From positions 1 to 64,000 of the forward strand of contig NZ_PKEK01000007.1 of NCBI RefSeq assembly GCF_002863225.1: DNA of 64,000 nucleotides, read 5' to 3'. Source of the DNA: Mycobacterium sp. GTDB lineage: Bacteria; Actinomycetota; Actinomycetes; Mycobacteriales; Mycobacteriaceae. Both the position numbers and the translations under genes were made by a program. This document shows, one piece after another, positions 19,851-29,347 of the stretch (positions are counted from its first letter, which is position 1; each line of letters begins with the position of its first letter). Below the pieces are notes generated by a model. It did no database searches and was not told the origin of the DNA. It was given only the letters and a program-made list of their open reading frames with translations.

Positions 19851-21236
19851 CACCGGCGGGCGGCGCTGCGCCCACGGCCGAGCCGCCTCGATCTGCGCGC
19901 CCAACGCGACCAGGGTCGCCTCGTCGTTCGGGCGGCCGACCAGCTGAATCGACACCGGAACGCCGTTGTCGTCGAGGCCCCACGGCACGGCCGCGGCGGG
20001 CTGGCCGGTGAGGTTCCAGATCTCGAAGAAGGGCACCCGCTGCGACACCGCCAGCAGGGTGGAGATACCGCCGAGGCGCTGATACGCGCCGATGCGCGAC
20101 GGCCCGGTGACGTTGCCCGGGGTCAGCACTACGTCGACATCGTCGAAGATCGATTGAATCCGCTCGGCCACAACGGATTCCGCGGCACGAATCTTCGCCA
20201 TCCGGCCTTCGGGGATCAGCGAACCGATGCGCGCCATGTTGCGGGTTCGCTTCTCGAGCCGGTCCTGGTGCGGCATCGTGCGGGCGTCGTTGTAAATGCC
20301 CCGGAAGTAACGGGGAAGGAAGTGGCCGTACACCGCCGACGGCGGATAGTCCGGGTCACGGATGACGACATCGTGGCCGAGTTCGCACAGCAGCGCGCCG
20401 GCCGCATCGACCGCCGCCCGCTGCTGTTTGCCGATTCGGACAATCAGTGGCGGTGGAACTTTGGTGCTCAACGCAATTCGCAATCGGCCCGGGGGTTTTG
20501 CGGCCGCGGCGACGAACCCTCCGTCGGGAGCGGGCAGCGTCGTCGTCACGTCGAGAAACAGCGCGGCGTCTTCCACTGTGCGAGCGAGCGGACCATTGAC
20601 GGACAGCCCACACCAGGCGTCGTCGTGCGGCGCCAGCGAGACCCGGTCACGCTGCGGCTTGATCCCGAACAACCCGCACCAGCCCGACGGGATGCGGATC
20701 GAGCCGCCACCGTCGGAGCCCAGCGCCAGCGGCGCCAGCCCAGCGGCCACCGCGGCCCCACTGCCGCCGCTGCTGCCACCCGGCGACAGTGCGGTGTCCC
20801 AGGGATTACGGGTGGCGCCGAACGTGACCGTTTCGGTGAACGGGAAGATCATCAGTTCCGGCACCGCGGTTTTGCCGAGGATCACCGCGCCCGCGGCACG
20901 CAGTCGGCGGACCACTTCCGCGTCTCGGGTCGCCGGCGTCGAGACCGCGCTGCTGCCGCAGGCGGTGAGTTCACCGGCGACGTCGTTGTCGTCTTTGATC
21001 GCAATCGGCACACCGAGCAGCGGCAGTCGCTCGCCGGCGTCCAGGCGCCGCTGGGCCTCCAGTGCTTCTCGCCGGGCGGACTCGGCCAGTACCACCCGGA
21101 AGCTCCGCAACTGGGGGTCCAGCCGTGCGATGCGTTCCAGGTAGACCTCGAGCAACGCCGGCGCGGTGATGGCGGCCGCGGCCAGCATCCGCGCCTGTTC
21201 GGCGGCACCCGCGAAGGCCAGTTCTGTTGCGTCCAC
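19845..21236 (-). CDS. amiB2: Amidase signature enzyme (AmiB2-like)
   Basis: A 463-residue serine hydrolase that cleaves amides to acid and ammonia. The Ser-cisSer-Lys triad is visible: Lys81 in IKDD, Ser155 in GGSSGGS, and nucleophile Ser179 in GGSIR. The length fits family members and M. tuberculosis AmiB2 (Rv1263), which also neighbours the cyclase and HIT genes. The GTG start at 21236 lies 52 bp from the divergent HIT start. The natural substrate is unknown. Confidence 0.9.
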   Translation of the reverse strand: MDATELAFAGAAEQARMLAAAAITAPALLEVYLERIARLDPQLRSFRVVLAESARREALEAQRRLDAGERLPLLGVPIAIKDDNDVAGELTACGSSAVSTPATRDAEVVRRLRAAGAVILGKTAVPELMIFPFTETVTFGATRNPWDTALSPGGSSGGSGAAVAAGLAPLALGSDGGGSIRIPSGWCGLFGIKPQRDRVSLAPHDDAWCGLSVNGPLARTVEDAALFLDVTTTLPAPDGGFVAAAAKPPGRLRIALSTKVPPPLIVRIGKQQRAAVDAAGALLCELGHDVVIRDPDYPPSAVYGHFLPRYFRGIYNDARTMPHQDRLEKRTRNMARIGSLIPEGRMAKIRAAESVVAERIQSIFDDVDVVLTPGNVTGPSRIGAYQRLGGISTLLAVSQRVPFFEIWNLTGQPAAAVPWGLDDNGVPVSIQLVGRPNDEATLVALGAQIEAARPWAQRRPPVS

Positions 21237-21276
21237 GTCGAGGCAGACTACTCACTCGGCCTACCCGGCGGACCGC

Positions 21277-21282
21277 TACCGT
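21277..21282 (+). promoter_or_regulatory. Candidate -10 box (TACCGT) for the HIT gene
   Basis: TACCGT ends 6 bases before the ATG at 21289, the spacing expected of a leaderless transcript. No convincing -35 was seen. Confidence 0.4.
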
Positions 21283-21288
21283 GACCTC

Positions 21289-21717
21289 ATGTCCTGTGTG
21301 TTCTGCGCGATCGTCGCCGGTCAGGCTCCGGCCATCCGGATCCATGAAGACGACGACTTTCTGGCCTTCCTCGACATCCGCCCATTCACTCGGGGCCACA
21401 CCCTGGTGGTGCCCAAGCGGCATTCGGTGGACCTGACCGACACCCCGCCGGAGACGCTGGCCAGCATGGCGACGATCGGTCAGCGCATCGCCAAGGCGGC
21501 CCGCTCGACAGAGTTGGCCGACGCCACCAACATCGGGATCAACGACGGCCAGGCGGCCTTCCAGACCGTGTTCCACATCCATCTGCATGTGCTGCCGCGG
21601 CGCAACGGTGACAAGCTGTCGGTCGCCAAGGGGCTTCTACTACGCCGCGACCCCGATCGCGAGTCGACCGGCCGGCTCCTGCGGGACGCGCTGGCGCAGC
21701 TCGACGCCGCGGGCTGA
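21289..21717 (+). CDS. HIT-family nucleotide hydrolase/transferase
   Basis: 142 residues. The catalytic histidine triad HxHxH is at 96-100 (HIHLH), and Cys3/Cys6 with the following residues suggest the zinc site of Hint-type proteins. Such enzymes hydrolyse adenosine phosphoramidates and related nucleotides in the cytosol. The ATG at 21289 is chosen because family members begin at the CxxC strand; a start at 21166 would overlap the amidase gene antisense. The next gene follows 10 bp downstream. Confidence 0.9.
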   Translation: MSCVFCAIVAGQAPAIRIHEDDDFLAFLDIRPFTRGHTLVVPKRHSVDLTDTPPETLASMATIGQRIAKAARSTELADATNIGINDGQAAFQTVFHIHLHVLPRRNGDKLSVAKGLLLRRDPDRESTGRLLRDALAQLDAAG

Positions 21718-21727
21718 TACTGGTCGC

Positions 21728-22168
21728 ATGGCCATTCCGTTCGAACAGACCTTGCTACCGCACATCGTTCGAGTCCACGACATCGTTTACCAGAAGACCA
21801 ATGGCTGGCTCGGGCATCACCTGCTGCTGGTGCCCAGCCTGTTGCTGCACACCGTCGGCGCCAAGACGGGCAAGCCCCGAACGGCGGCGCTGAGCTACGC
21901 CCGCGACGGTGACGACTACCTGGTCGTCGCGTCCAAGGGTGGCGACCCGAAAGCGCCTGGCTGGTATCACAACCTGAAAGCCAACCCGAGCGTCGAAATC
22001 AACGTCGGGCCGAAGCGGTTCCGCGTCACCGCGCAACCGGTCGTACCGGGCGACGCGGACTACGAACGGCTCTGGAAGATCGTCAACGACAAGAACAGCA
22101 ACCGCTACGACGCGTATCAGGCGAAGACGTCGCGACCCATCCCGGTCGTGCGACTCAAGAAGCCTTGA
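21728..22168 (+). CDS. F420-dependent (Ddn-type) nitroreductase family protein
   Basis: 146 residues. It contains the features of the deazaflavin-dependent Ddn family: an N-terminal amphipathic segment, VGAKTGKPR (binding-loop region around 43-51), GDDYLVVASKGG and WYHNLKANP. Family members reduce quinones or other substrates with cofactor F420H2 at the membrane surface. The order HIT then Ddn-like matches Rv1262c-Rv1261c. A GATACT box 6 bases before the ATG may give it its own leaderless transcript besides read-through. Confidence 0.88.
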   Translation: MAIPFEQTLLPHIVRVHDIVYQKTNGWLGHHLLLVPSLLLHTVGAKTGKPRTAALSYARDGDDYLVVASKGGDPKAPGWYHNLKANPSVEINVGPKRFRVTAQPVVPGDADYERLWKIVNDKNSNRYDAYQAKTSRPIPVVRLKKP

Positions 22169-22183
22169 CCTGCGCCGAGCGGC

Positions 22184-23221
22184 TCAGAAAAGCTCTTTGG
22201 CCAGCAGTTCCAGCGTCATCTCGCGCGCGGGGGCGGTCGCGGGATCGGTGCCGCGATGCGCCGAGGCGACCGGATGCACCATCACCTCGTCGACGCCGAA
22301 TTGCTGCGCGAGCGCGTTGATCTGATCGGCAGCCTCGGCGGGTGACCCGACAACGGCTCGCTCCAGACCGCTGTCGACGATGTGCTGCTGCTGCGCCGTG
22401 AGCTGAACACCGCGGGCATCTTCGACGAGTTGCACCGGGCCCAGCGGTTGACCGGTCCGCAGCCGGGCCATCATGTGCAGGTTCGGCAGCATCAAAGCCA
22501 TTGCCTCGTCACGGGTTTCGGCGACCGCGGCGTTGACGGTCAGGAAGGTCACCGGCTCAGCGGTCAGCTCACTGGGCACGAACTGCGACCGGTAGAGCTC
22601 GAGTGCTTCCTCGGTGCCCTGGCCAGAGAAGTGGTGGGCGAACACGTAGGGCAGCCCTTTGGCGGCGGCCAGTTGCGCGGAATACATCGACGACCCGAGC
22701 AGCCACAGCCGCGGCTCGCCGGCCGCCGCCGGGGTGGCTTTGAGGATGTAGTCGCCGTCGCGCAACTGCACGGGCACACCGTCGGCGCTCATCATCGCGC
22801 GCACATGGTCGAGGTAATTCGGGAACTGGTCGATGTCGCGATCGTCGCGGCCCGCCGCCCCGCGCAGCAGCACCGACGTCACCTGATCCGAACCGGGGGC
22901 CCGGCCGATGCCGAGGTCGATGCGCCCCGGGGCCGCCGCTTCCAGCAGCGCGAACTGCTCGGCGACCGCCAGCGGCGCGTGGTTGGGCAGCATCACGCCG
23001 CCCGAGCCCAGCCGCACCTGGGTGGTCTGCGCTGCCAGGTAGGCCAGGACCACCGGGGGGCTGGTCGCACCGACCGACGGCATGTTGTGGTGCTCGGCCA
23101 CCCAGTAACGGGTGAAACCCAGCCGATCGGCGGTCTGCGCCAGGCGCACGGTGGCAGCCAGCGCGTCGCCGGTGTTCTGGTCGGTGCGGACGGGGATGAG
23201 ATCGAGGACAGAAAGCCGCAT
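22184..23221 (-). CDS. Luciferase-like flavin/F420-type monooxygenase family protein
   Basis: A 345-residue TIM-barrel protein of the bacterial luciferase-like superfamily. Supporting sequence includes [13 protein letters not shown] near residue 40, [13 protein letters not shown], and [14 protein letters not shown] around 105-115. This subgroup (MsnO8/YhbW-like) uses FMN or F420; the substrate is unknown. It converges on the Ddn-like gene with a 15 bp gap. The start is ATG at 23221. Confidence 0.88.
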   Translation of the reverse strand: MRLSVLDLIPVRTDQNTGDALAATVRLAQTADRLGFTRYWVAEHHNMPSVGATSPPVVLAYLAAQTTQVRLGSGGVMLPNHAPLAVAEQFALLEAAAPGRIDLGIGRAPGSDQVTSVLLRGAAGRDDRDIDQFPNYLDHVRAMMSADGVPVQLRDGDYILKATPAAAGEPRLWLLGSSMYSAQLAAAKGLPYVFAHHFSGQGTEEALELYRSQFVPSELTAEPVTFLTVNAAVAETRDEAMALMLPNLHMMARLRTGQPLGPVQLVEDARGVQLTAQQQHIVDSGLERAVVGSPAEAADQINALAQQFGVDEVMVHPVASAHRGTDPATAPAREMTLELLAKELF

Positions 23222-23266
23222 GTGATGGTCAACGCCCTCTGTTGGCCGTTCGTTCCCGCGCGCACG

Positions 23267-24118
23267 TCATCGCAGGCCTGCCATGTTCTTCGCCGCGGCG
23301 AATATCTCGTCGAGCATCGCGGGGGTCAGTTTGCCGGTGAAGGTGTTCTGCTGGCTGGGGTGGTAGCAGCCCAGCAGGACCACCTCGCCGTGCGAGGCTC
23401 GCAGCGTCGCGGTGGCGGCGTGACCGAACTTCGGTTGCGGCCGGGGCACCTGGCCACCGGCGGCGCGAATCATGTCCAGCGCGGACCGCCAGCCGAATCC
23501 GCCGAGCGCCACGATCACCCGGGTGTCGCCGCCGACGAGTCGCCATTCGGCATCGAGCCACGGCGCGCACGCTGAGCGTTCGGCTGGGGTAGGTGCATTC
23601 GCCGGCGGCGCGCACCGCACCGCGGCCACCACCCGAATGTCGTTGAGCCGCAAGCCGTCCGCGGCATCGACGGCTATCGACGAGTTGGCCAGACCCGCCC
23701 GGTGCAGTGCGGCGTACAAGAAGTCGCCGGAACGGTCACCGGTGAACACCCGGCCGGTGCGGTTGGCGCCGTTGGCCGCCGGGGCCAAGCCCACGACGAC
23801 GATCCGCGGCCGCGTGTCGCCCCAGCCCGGGACCGGCCGGCCCCAGTAGGGCTGGTCGGCGAATGACTTCCGTTTGGTCAGCGCGGACTCCTCGCGCCAC
23901 TCCACCAGCCGGGGGCAGGCCCGGCACACCGTGATCTCGGCGTCGAGTTGCTCGAGCGAATGGGCGTCCCCGGCCAGCTCAGCCACCTGCGCCGGGGTCG
24001 CCGCGATCGGGGTGGCAGCGGTGGCGAGATCGCCCGGCCATCCGCTACCCGGCGGCACCGGCGAGACGAACAGCGCGCCGGTGCGGGGGTGGGCGAGGTT
24101 CACGGGTCCACTGTGCAC
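23267..24118 (-). CDS. udgB: Family-5 uracil-DNA glycosylase UdgB
   Basis: A 283-residue DNA repair enzyme with an iron-sulfur cluster. Cysteines 65, 68, 169 and 184 are positioned as the [4Fe-4S] ligands. Motif A lies at 110-122 (GLAPAAN...) and motif B HPSQQN at 253-258. UdgB excises uracil and other damaged bases, acting on double-stranded DNA. The GTG at 24118 is used; a second GTG five codons later is possible. It is divergent from the FAD oxidase gene with only 33 bp between. Confidence 0.92.
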   Translation of the reverse strand: MHSGPVNLAHPRTGALFVSPVPPGSGWPGDLATAATPIAATPAQVAELAGDAHSLEQLDAEITVCRACPRLVEWREESALTKRKSFADQPYWGRPVPGWGDTRPRIVVVGLAPAANGANRTGRVFTGDRSGDFLYAALHRAGLANSSIAVDAADGLRLNDIRVVAAVRCAPPANAPTPAERSACAPWLDAEWRLVGGDTRVIVALGGFGWRSALDMIRAAGGQVPRPQPKFGHAATATLRASHGEVVLLGCYHPSQQNTFTGKLTPAMLDEIFAAAKNMAGLR

Positions 24119-24139
24119 GAGCGTCGCCGCGGGTGTCCG

Positions 24140-24145
24140 TAGGAT
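24140..24145 (+). promoter_or_regulatory. Candidate -10 box (TAGGAT) for the FAD oxidase gene
   Basis: TAGGAT ends 6 bases before the ATG at 24152, in a 33 bp gap between divergent starts. Any -35 would lie inside the udgB coding region, so the two genes' control elements must overlap. Confidence 0.4.
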
Positions 24146-24151
24146 CGGCCC

Positions 24152-25519
24152 ATGGCCGCTGATGCGCTGGCCGGCCTGATCGCCGAGCTACCTGAGGGAA
24201 TGGTCGTCACCGACCCCGCGATCACCGAGGGCTACCGACAGGACCGCGCCCTGGACCCGACCGCGGGGAAGCCGCTGGCGGTGGTGCGGGTGTTGCGCAC
24301 CGAAGAAGTGCAGAGCGTGCTGCGCTGGGCTACCGCCCACCAGGTTCCGGTGGTCACCCGCGGGATGGGCACCGGTCTGTCCGGTGGCGCCACCGCGGTC
24401 GACGGCGGCATCGTCTTGTCGACGGAGAAGATGCGCGACATCGTGGTCGACCCGGTGACCCGTACCGCGGTCTGTCAGCCTGGCTTGCTCAACGCCGAGG
24501 TCAAGAAGACTGTCGCCGAGTACGGCCTGTGGTACCCGCCGGACCCGTCCTCGTGGGAGATCTGCAGTATCGGCGGCAACATCGCCACCAACGCCGGCGG
24601 GTTGTGCTGCGTCAAGTACGGCGTGACCACCGACTACGTGCTCGGTGTGCAGGTGGTGCTGGCCGACGGAACCGCCGTGCGGCTCGGTGGCCCGCGCTTG
24701 AAAGACGTTGCCGGACTGAGCTTGACCAAGCTGTTCGTCGGCAGCGAAGGTGCACTGGGCGTGATCACCGAGGTGACCCTGCGACTGGTGCCGGCCCAGC
24801 AGCCGTTGTCGACGGTGGTGGCTTATTTCGCGTCGGTCGAAGCCGCCGCGAACGCCGTGCTCGGGGTCACGTCGCGGTTGCGCCCGGCGATGCTGGAATT
24901 CATGGACTCGGCCAGCATCAACGCCGTCGAGGACAAACTGCGGATGGGCCTGGACCGCAACGCCGCCGCGATGTTGGTCGCCGCATCCGACGAACGCGGT
25001 AGCGCGGGCAGCGACGACGCCGAAGTCATGGCCGCAACATTCACCGAATACGGTGCGACGGAAGTGTTTTCGACCGATGACCCCGACGAGAGCGAGGCGT
25101 TCATCGCGGCTCGGCGATTCGCCATCCCGGCTGTCGAGGACAAGGGACCGTTGCTGCTCGAGGACGTCGGCGTGCCGGTGCCCGCCCTGGCCGATCTGGT
25201 CGGCGGGATCGCCCGCATCGCCGAGCAGCGCGACCTGCTGATTGCGGTGATCGCGCACGCCGGCGACGGCAACACCCATCCGCTGATCGTCTACGACCCA
25301 GACGATGTGGCACAGAGTGAGCGGGCCCAGTTGGCCTACGGCGAGATCATCGAACTCGCTCTTGACCTCGGCGGCACGATCACCGGCGAACACGGCGTCG
25401 GCCGGCTCAAGCGTCCCTGGCTGGGCGACTACCTGGGCCCCGAGGCCATGGCGCTGAACCGCCGCATCAAGGACGCGCTGGATCCGCTGGGGCTGTTGAA
25501 TCCCGGTGCCGGCGTCTAG
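24152..25519 (+). CDS. FAD-linked glycolate/D-lactate oxidase family protein (Rv1257c type)
   Basis: 455 residues. An N-terminal FAD-binding PCMH domain (GMGTGLSGG at 71-79, [10 protein letters not shown] around 141-150) is followed by an FAD-oxidase C-terminal domain with the GEHG motif (412-415). This family (GlcD/Dld) oxidises 2-hydroxyacids, passing electrons to the respiratory chain or another acceptor. It marks the left edge of the accessory block. The TAG stop lies in CTAG and is shared with the convergent lipoprotein gene. Confidence 0.9.
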   Translation: MAADALAGLIAELPEGMVVTDPAITEGYRQDRALDPTAGKPLAVVRVLRTEEVQSVLRWATAHQVPVVTRGMGTGLSGGATAVDGGIVLSTEKMRDIVVDPVTRTAVCQPGLLNAEVKKTVAEYGLWYPPDPSSWEICSIGGNIATNAGGLCCVKYGVTTDYVLGVQVVLADGTAVRLGGPRLKDVAGLSLTKLFVGSEGALGVITEVTLRLVPAQQPLSTVVAYFASVEAAANAVLGVTSRLRPAMLEFMDSASINAVEDKLRMGLDRNAAAMLVAASDERGSAGSDDAEVMAATFTEYGATEVFSTDDPDESEAFIAARRFAIPAVEDKGPLLLEDVGVPVPALADLVGGIARIAEQRDLLIAVIAHAGDGNTHPLIVYDPDDVAQSERAQLAYGEIIELALDLGGTITGEHGVGRLKRPWLGDYLGPEAMALNRRIKDALDPLGLLNPGAGV

Positions 25520-26073
25520 AACGTGACGTTGCCCGACGGTTTGAGCGCGAAGCCGTGTTGTCCGAGGCTGGTGTCCAGGCAGGCGACCAGACCGTCGCCG
25601 CCCACGGCGCAGGTCACATTCTGGTACGTCAGTTTCTGCCCGACGCCAAGCGGTGTGCCGGCGTTGTACGAGCCGACGGGGCAGCCGCTGAGTTGGCGTT
25701 CGACCCGAAATCCCGCTGCGCCCAACGAGTTGACGACGCCGGTCGCACACGATTCGGTGATCGACGGGCCTGATGCCACACCCGGAATGTCACCTTCGCA
25801 GTGAATGGCTTGGGACTTGCCCGCCGGCAGCGGATCTTCGGTGGCGGTGAACCCGCACTGGATGTTGTAGGGGGTTGAGAAGGCTACGAAGCGTCTCGGG
25901 CCCTTGGGTCCGGTCGCGATGTAGCCGTCGACCGCCACCGGCCCGAAGCTGTCGAGGTCGGGGAAACCGGGCGGTAGGGCGGCAGCGCGCTGCCCACAGC
26001 CCAACAAGCTCAGTGCCGCGCCAACGACGGCGGCGGTCAACATACGCGTCGGGCTCACTGCGGCGGTGTTCAT
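25516..26073 (-). CDS. Secreted lipoprotein, last gene of the WXG-like cassette
   Basis: 185 residues. From the ATG at 26073 (AGGAGG 5 bases upstream) there is a signal peptide with lipobox SLLGC (Cys26). The mature part has several cysteines, probably disulfides, and I do not recognise the domain. It follows the large WXG-like gene by 13 bp and is probably co-transcribed with the three genes upstream, all on the minus strand. Likely anchored at the outer face of the membrane. Confidence 0.78.
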   Translation of the reverse strand: MNTAAVSPTRMLTAAVVGAALSLLGCGQRAAALPPGFPDLDSFGPVAVDGYIATGPKGPRRFVAFSTPYNIQCGFTATEDPLPAGKSQAIHCEGDIPGVASGPSITESCATGVVNSLGAAGFRVERQLSGCPVGSYNAGTPLGVGQKLTYQNVTCAVGGDGLVACLDTSLGQHGFALKPSGNVTF

Positions 26074-26086
26074 CGCGTCCTCCTGG

Positions 26087-27580
26087 TCAAGGGTTGATGT
26101 CGAATGTCGAGGTGTAAGTGCGGGGATGGTAGGGCACCGCCGGGGCACCCTCTCCAGTCGGCCAACCTTCCGGGGCCGGCCAGGTGCTCGTCCGAAGGGT
26201 GACTTGTTCCTGCCCGTTGGGAAGGACGTCGATCTTGGTGATAGTCGGCCCGTAGGGCACGCCGGGTTGCATGCCCGGACCGCTGGGAATCGTTGCAGGA
26301 GTAAGAGATTGAGGCGCTGCGCCGAGCAGGCCGTCCGGGGTGGCGGCGGTCAGGCCGACCACCGGCTGCCCGTTGCTGGCGCTGGCCAGCAGGAAGCCGC
26401 CCTGAGGCAGCGCAACTATCTGGTTTTCCCGGTCGCCGGCACCGACATTGGTGAAGGTGCCGGTCTGGTGCATGTTGTTCATCCACGCGTTCGGCGCGTC
26501 GCCAGGCCTGATCGGGTCGGACTGCCACAGCGCGCGTTGACCGTCGGCCCCGATGTTGCCGACGATCACCATCCGGTTGGTCCTCGGGTCATAGGCACCG
26601 CTGGCTTGCGAAATGCCAACCAGCTGGCCGGAATTCAGCAGCGCGCCCTGCAAAGGTCCGAGATCGTGGGTCGGGTCGGCCAGGTTCTGTACGTGCGACT
26701 CCGGTGCGATGAAGTCGCTCGGCGCGGTTCCGGGACCATACGGCTTGACGCTGTAGAACGCATATTGCTGACCGTCGGGCCCGACCGCGGTGCCGGTGGG
26801 CAGCGGGCGCTGACCCTCGGGAACGGGAAATGGGTTGTCGCCGTTCCACTGTGTTCCCGGTATGTGCAACTGAGGGTGGCCGGTCTCCGGGTCACCGGTG
26901 ATCAGGATGCCCGTCCCCGGGATCGTCACACCCAGGTCGTAGGGCGAGCCGTCCTGGCTCTCCTGAGTGGGGTCGGATCCGGGTCCGGCGATCGTGGGAT
27001 CGTGCTCGCCGGGACCGTCGCCCGGCCCGCCGGTGCCCGGGCTTTCCTTGAAATCCAGCATCCCCCAGCCGGCCGACATCGCGCGCAGTTCGCCGTTGAT
27101 TCGGTGTTCGTTGCCGACCAGCATCGTCACGCGGTGACCGATCAGCCCGGCGTGCGCCTCGGCTTGCTCGAGGCGCTCCTCGTACTCCTCCTCGGTTTCG
27201 GCCTCGTAGGTGTCGCGGACCGTGTAATCCTCACCGACCTCGAAGCCGTCGTCTTCGGCGTCGTGAACCGCATCCAGTGCGCTGCGGGTCCCGGCTTCCA
27301 GTTCGCCTTGCCAGCGCTGCGTCGAGCCGGCCACGTCTTCCCAACTCCACGTGAAGGGTCGCACCCGCGACACATCGGACCCCGCAGCCGCGATGGCCGC
27401 GTCGGCCGCTCTGCCTTCCCACTCACCGCCACCTGGGTGCTGTACATCCTTGGCCAACTGATCCACGGCCCCCTGCACCTTCGGTGAAATCCGTTGCAGG
27501 TAGCCGGCCAATTGGCCGAAATAGGAGTAGTCGGACGCCCGCAGCTGCGAAAGCGTAGGAAACCCGGTGGTCGCGGCCAT
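26087..27580 (-). CDS. Large protein with N-terminal WXG-like helical domain
   Basis: 497 residues. The first ~170 residues are helical and contain WEG at 54-56 between two predicted helices, as in WXG100/ESX substrates. An acidic helix (EEEYEERLEQAE) follows, then a Gly/Pro/Asp-rich linker (about 220-255). The C-terminal ~240 residues are strand-rich, with repeated motifs such as GTAVGPDGQQYAF. Layout resembles ESX-secreted proteins with a C-terminal effector or binding domain. The ATG at 27580 shares a base with the stop of the small WXG-like gene (TGATG). A longer in-frame start at 27814 would run antisense-like through that gene and is rejected. Function unknown. Confidence 0.75.
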   Translation of the reverse strand: MAATTGFPTLSQLRASDYSYFGQLAGYLQRISPKVQGAVDQLAKDVQHPGGGEWEGRAADAAIAAAGSDVSRVRPFTWSWEDVAGSTQRWQGELEAGTRSALDAVHDAEDDGFEVGEDYTVRDTYEAETEEEYEERLEQAEAHAGLIGHRVTMLVGNEHRINGELRAMSAGWGMLDFKESPGTGGPGDGPGEHDPTIAGPGSDPTQESQDGSPYDLGVTIPGTGILITGDPETGHPQLHIPGTQWNGDNPFPVPEGQRPLPTGTAVGPDGQQYAFYSVKPYGPGTAPSDFIAPESHVQNLADPTHDLGPLQGALLNSGQLVGISQASGAYDPRTNRMVIVGNIGADGQRALWQSDPIRPGDAPNAWMNNMHQTGTFTNVGAGDRENQIVALPQGGFLLASASNGQPVVGLTAATPDGLLGAAPQSLTPATIPSGPGMQPGVPYGPTITKIDVLPNGQEQVTLRTSTWPAPEGWPTGEGAPAVPYHPRTYTSTFDINP

Positions 27581-27879
27581 CAGCGCCCGACCCGGCGCAT
27601 GCGTTCGGCGCTGCGGGCTTCGTGGTTCGTGATCGCCGTGCCGGCGGCGTTGAACCACGCCGCCCGTTTCCCGATGTGCGCCGCGACCGCCGATACGTCT
27701 TTGCCCGCGCGCTCGGCAAGCACCCGCGCCGTCTTCGCACTCGACTGCCAACCCGATACCGATATCGACGGCGGCCCGGCATCCGCGGCCAGCTCGCCGC
27801 TGACCTTCTCGCACGTCCGGGCGAGCTGATGCAGCCCATTAGCCAGCACCTTTACGCGGAAACCGGGCGTCTGCGCCAT
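27580..27879 (-). CDS. Small WXG100-like protein
   Basis: 99 residues, almost entirely helical with a central turn carrying W44 (GWQSS in place of WxG). Size, helix-turn-helix plan and coupling to a larger helical protein resemble EsxA/EsxB-type secretion partners or their diverged relatives. The ATG at 27879 is chosen over a TTG two codons upstream. The stop overlaps the next start by one base. The domain assignment is by shape, not by strong sequence identity. Confidence 0.7.
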   Translation of the reverse strand: MAQTPGFRVKVLANGLHQLARTCEKVSGELAADAGPPSISVSGWQSSAKTARVLAERAGKDVSAVAAHIGKRAAWFNAAGTAITNHEARSAERMRRVGR

Positions 27880-27947
27880 GGGCAAATTTTAGGCGAACGG
27901 GCACGAGTCCGATTACGGAAACTTGGGGCCGTGCCGCGGTAGCTGGG

Positions 27948-28997
27948 TCAGCGGTGCGGAAAGCACACCGCGAACACGGCGTTGTCTTCGTCGATCAGCA
28001 TGCGCATCGTCGCGCCGAAGGCCGTCTGCTGGGCGTGCAGGTCGTAGCCCGGCGGCGGCCTGACCAATGCGTCGCGGGACTGCGCGAACTGGGTGGCCGC
28101 CTGATCGGCCAGCTCGGCGATGTGGCGCAGGCGCGGCGCCAGGCGCGGATCCGTCACGTGGTCGGCGTCGGTGCGCAAATGCTGCGCCCAGCGGCGATAG
28201 GTCTCCAGGTCCGGCTGACCGCGCGTCATGTTCTGCGGGTCCGTCAGCTGCCGTTGGTCGTAGATCAGGTTGGCCGCGTCGGCCACGTAGTAACAGTCGG
28301 GGTCGGAGCGGACCACGAAATAGACCAGCGTCATGAATGCGGCCACTGCGATCAGCGCCACCGCCGCCGCGAGCCGATGTCGCGAAGGCGGCAATCCGGC
28401 AACCGCGTCGTCCTCTCCTGTCGAGGACGGCTCGGGGCCCGTCGCGGCACGCAGCGCTCCCAGATTCTGGAAGGTACGCCGCCGCCGGCGCTCCCGCAGC
28501 ACCGACAGCACCGCCCACCAGATCCCCACCGCGATCAGCACCGCGCCGAATCGAAGCGGCAACCGGAAAAGCCCGAAAACCCCGTACAAGATCGCCACCA
28601 CGGGTCCAAGCCACTGAATGGCGCGCTGCGTGCGAGACGTGTCGGCCTGGTAGGCCCGCACCACGGCGCCGTAGCGGATCGCCGCGGCGAGCACGTCGGC
28701 GTCGGCGGGCACCTCGCCGGTACGCAACGCAGCCAGCGCCGCCAACCGATCAGCCTGCGTACCGCCACCCAGCGCGTCCAGACCGCGTTGGCGCACGGGC
28801 CGCTGGAGATAGAGAGTGGCCCCAGACACTATGGCGCACAGGGCAACCACCGCGAGCACACTCAGCGGCCAGCCGACCCGCGCAATGAACATCGGATAGA
28901 GCACCACCACCATTGCCCCGATGAACACGACGAACGTCGCCACCTGGACGAGGCCCTGCACCCACAACGGAGACAGCCAGAGCCGGTCGCGGATCAT
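27948..28997 (-). CDS. Membrane protein, first gene of the WXG-like cassette
   Basis: 349 residues with about five membrane helices (roughly 12-36, 40-62, 128-147, 149-168 and 208-228). A cytoplasmic stretch lies around 65-125. The extracytoplasmic C-terminal domain of ~115 residues is helical and contains two cysteines. I do not recognise the family. It is 68 bp upstream of the small WXG-like gene on the same strand, so it could anchor or assemble the secreted partners. The start is ATG at 28997. Confidence 0.78.
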   Translation of the reverse strand: MIRDRLWLSPLWVQGLVQVATFVVFIGAMVVVLYPMFIARVGWPLSVLAVVALCAIVSGATLYLQRPVRQRGLDALGGGTQADRLAALAALRTGEVPADADVLAAAIRYGAVVRAYQADTSRTQRAIQWLGPVVAILYGVFGLFRLPLRFGAVLIAVGIWWAVLSVLRERRRRRTFQNLGALRAATGPEPSSTGEDDAVAGLPPSRHRLAAAVALIAVAAFMTLVYFVVRSDPDCYYVADAANLIYDQRQLTDPQNMTRGQPDLETYRRWAQHLRTDADHVTDPRLAPRLRHIAELADQAATQFAQSRDALVRPPPGYDLHAQQTAFGATMRMLIDEDNAVFAVCFPHR

Positions 28998-29347
28998 GCG
29001 CTGGCCGGTGCTCTCATCGCAATGATCTTAGTGATGCCCACGCCGAGATGTTTACCCGTCGAGGAGCACGGCTCCTGGCACTGTCCAATGTGGTGGACAC
29101 CCTGAGGCCGTCGACTCCATAAGCTTTGTCACACATCAATATTCCGTAAAGACTGTTGCGACCAGCACGTCGTGGCGTGCTTTGCTGTGACATCTCCCCT
29201 TGGCTTGCGTGGGGGTCTGACTACCGACCGACGTAAGTCATAGCGACGCCGAACAACGCCTCGGGCAACCCCCGGAGTGTTGTTGTGGCGCGCCATCGAC
29301 GTGCCGCGACCGCGGCGAGTCGACCACGATGCAAATGGAAGTGCTCG
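28998..29347. other. 350 bp divergent intergenic region with two small inverted repeats
   Basis: No gene is visible. It separates the membrane-protein gene from the potassium channel gene. It contains AGGAGC/GCTCCT (29062-29076, 3-base loop) and AGCACG/CGTGCT (29164-29181, 6-base loop, followed by TTT). A TAAGAT box lies about 30 bases upstream of the membrane-protein start on the minus strand. I checked for a c-di-AMP or potassium-linked riboswitch core and did not find one. Confidence 0.4.

Noticed and set aside
28998..29347. Possible c-di-AMP (ydaO-type) riboswitch before the potassium channel gene
   Set aside because: The conserved core sequences and pairing pattern are missing; only two small unrelated hairpins are present.
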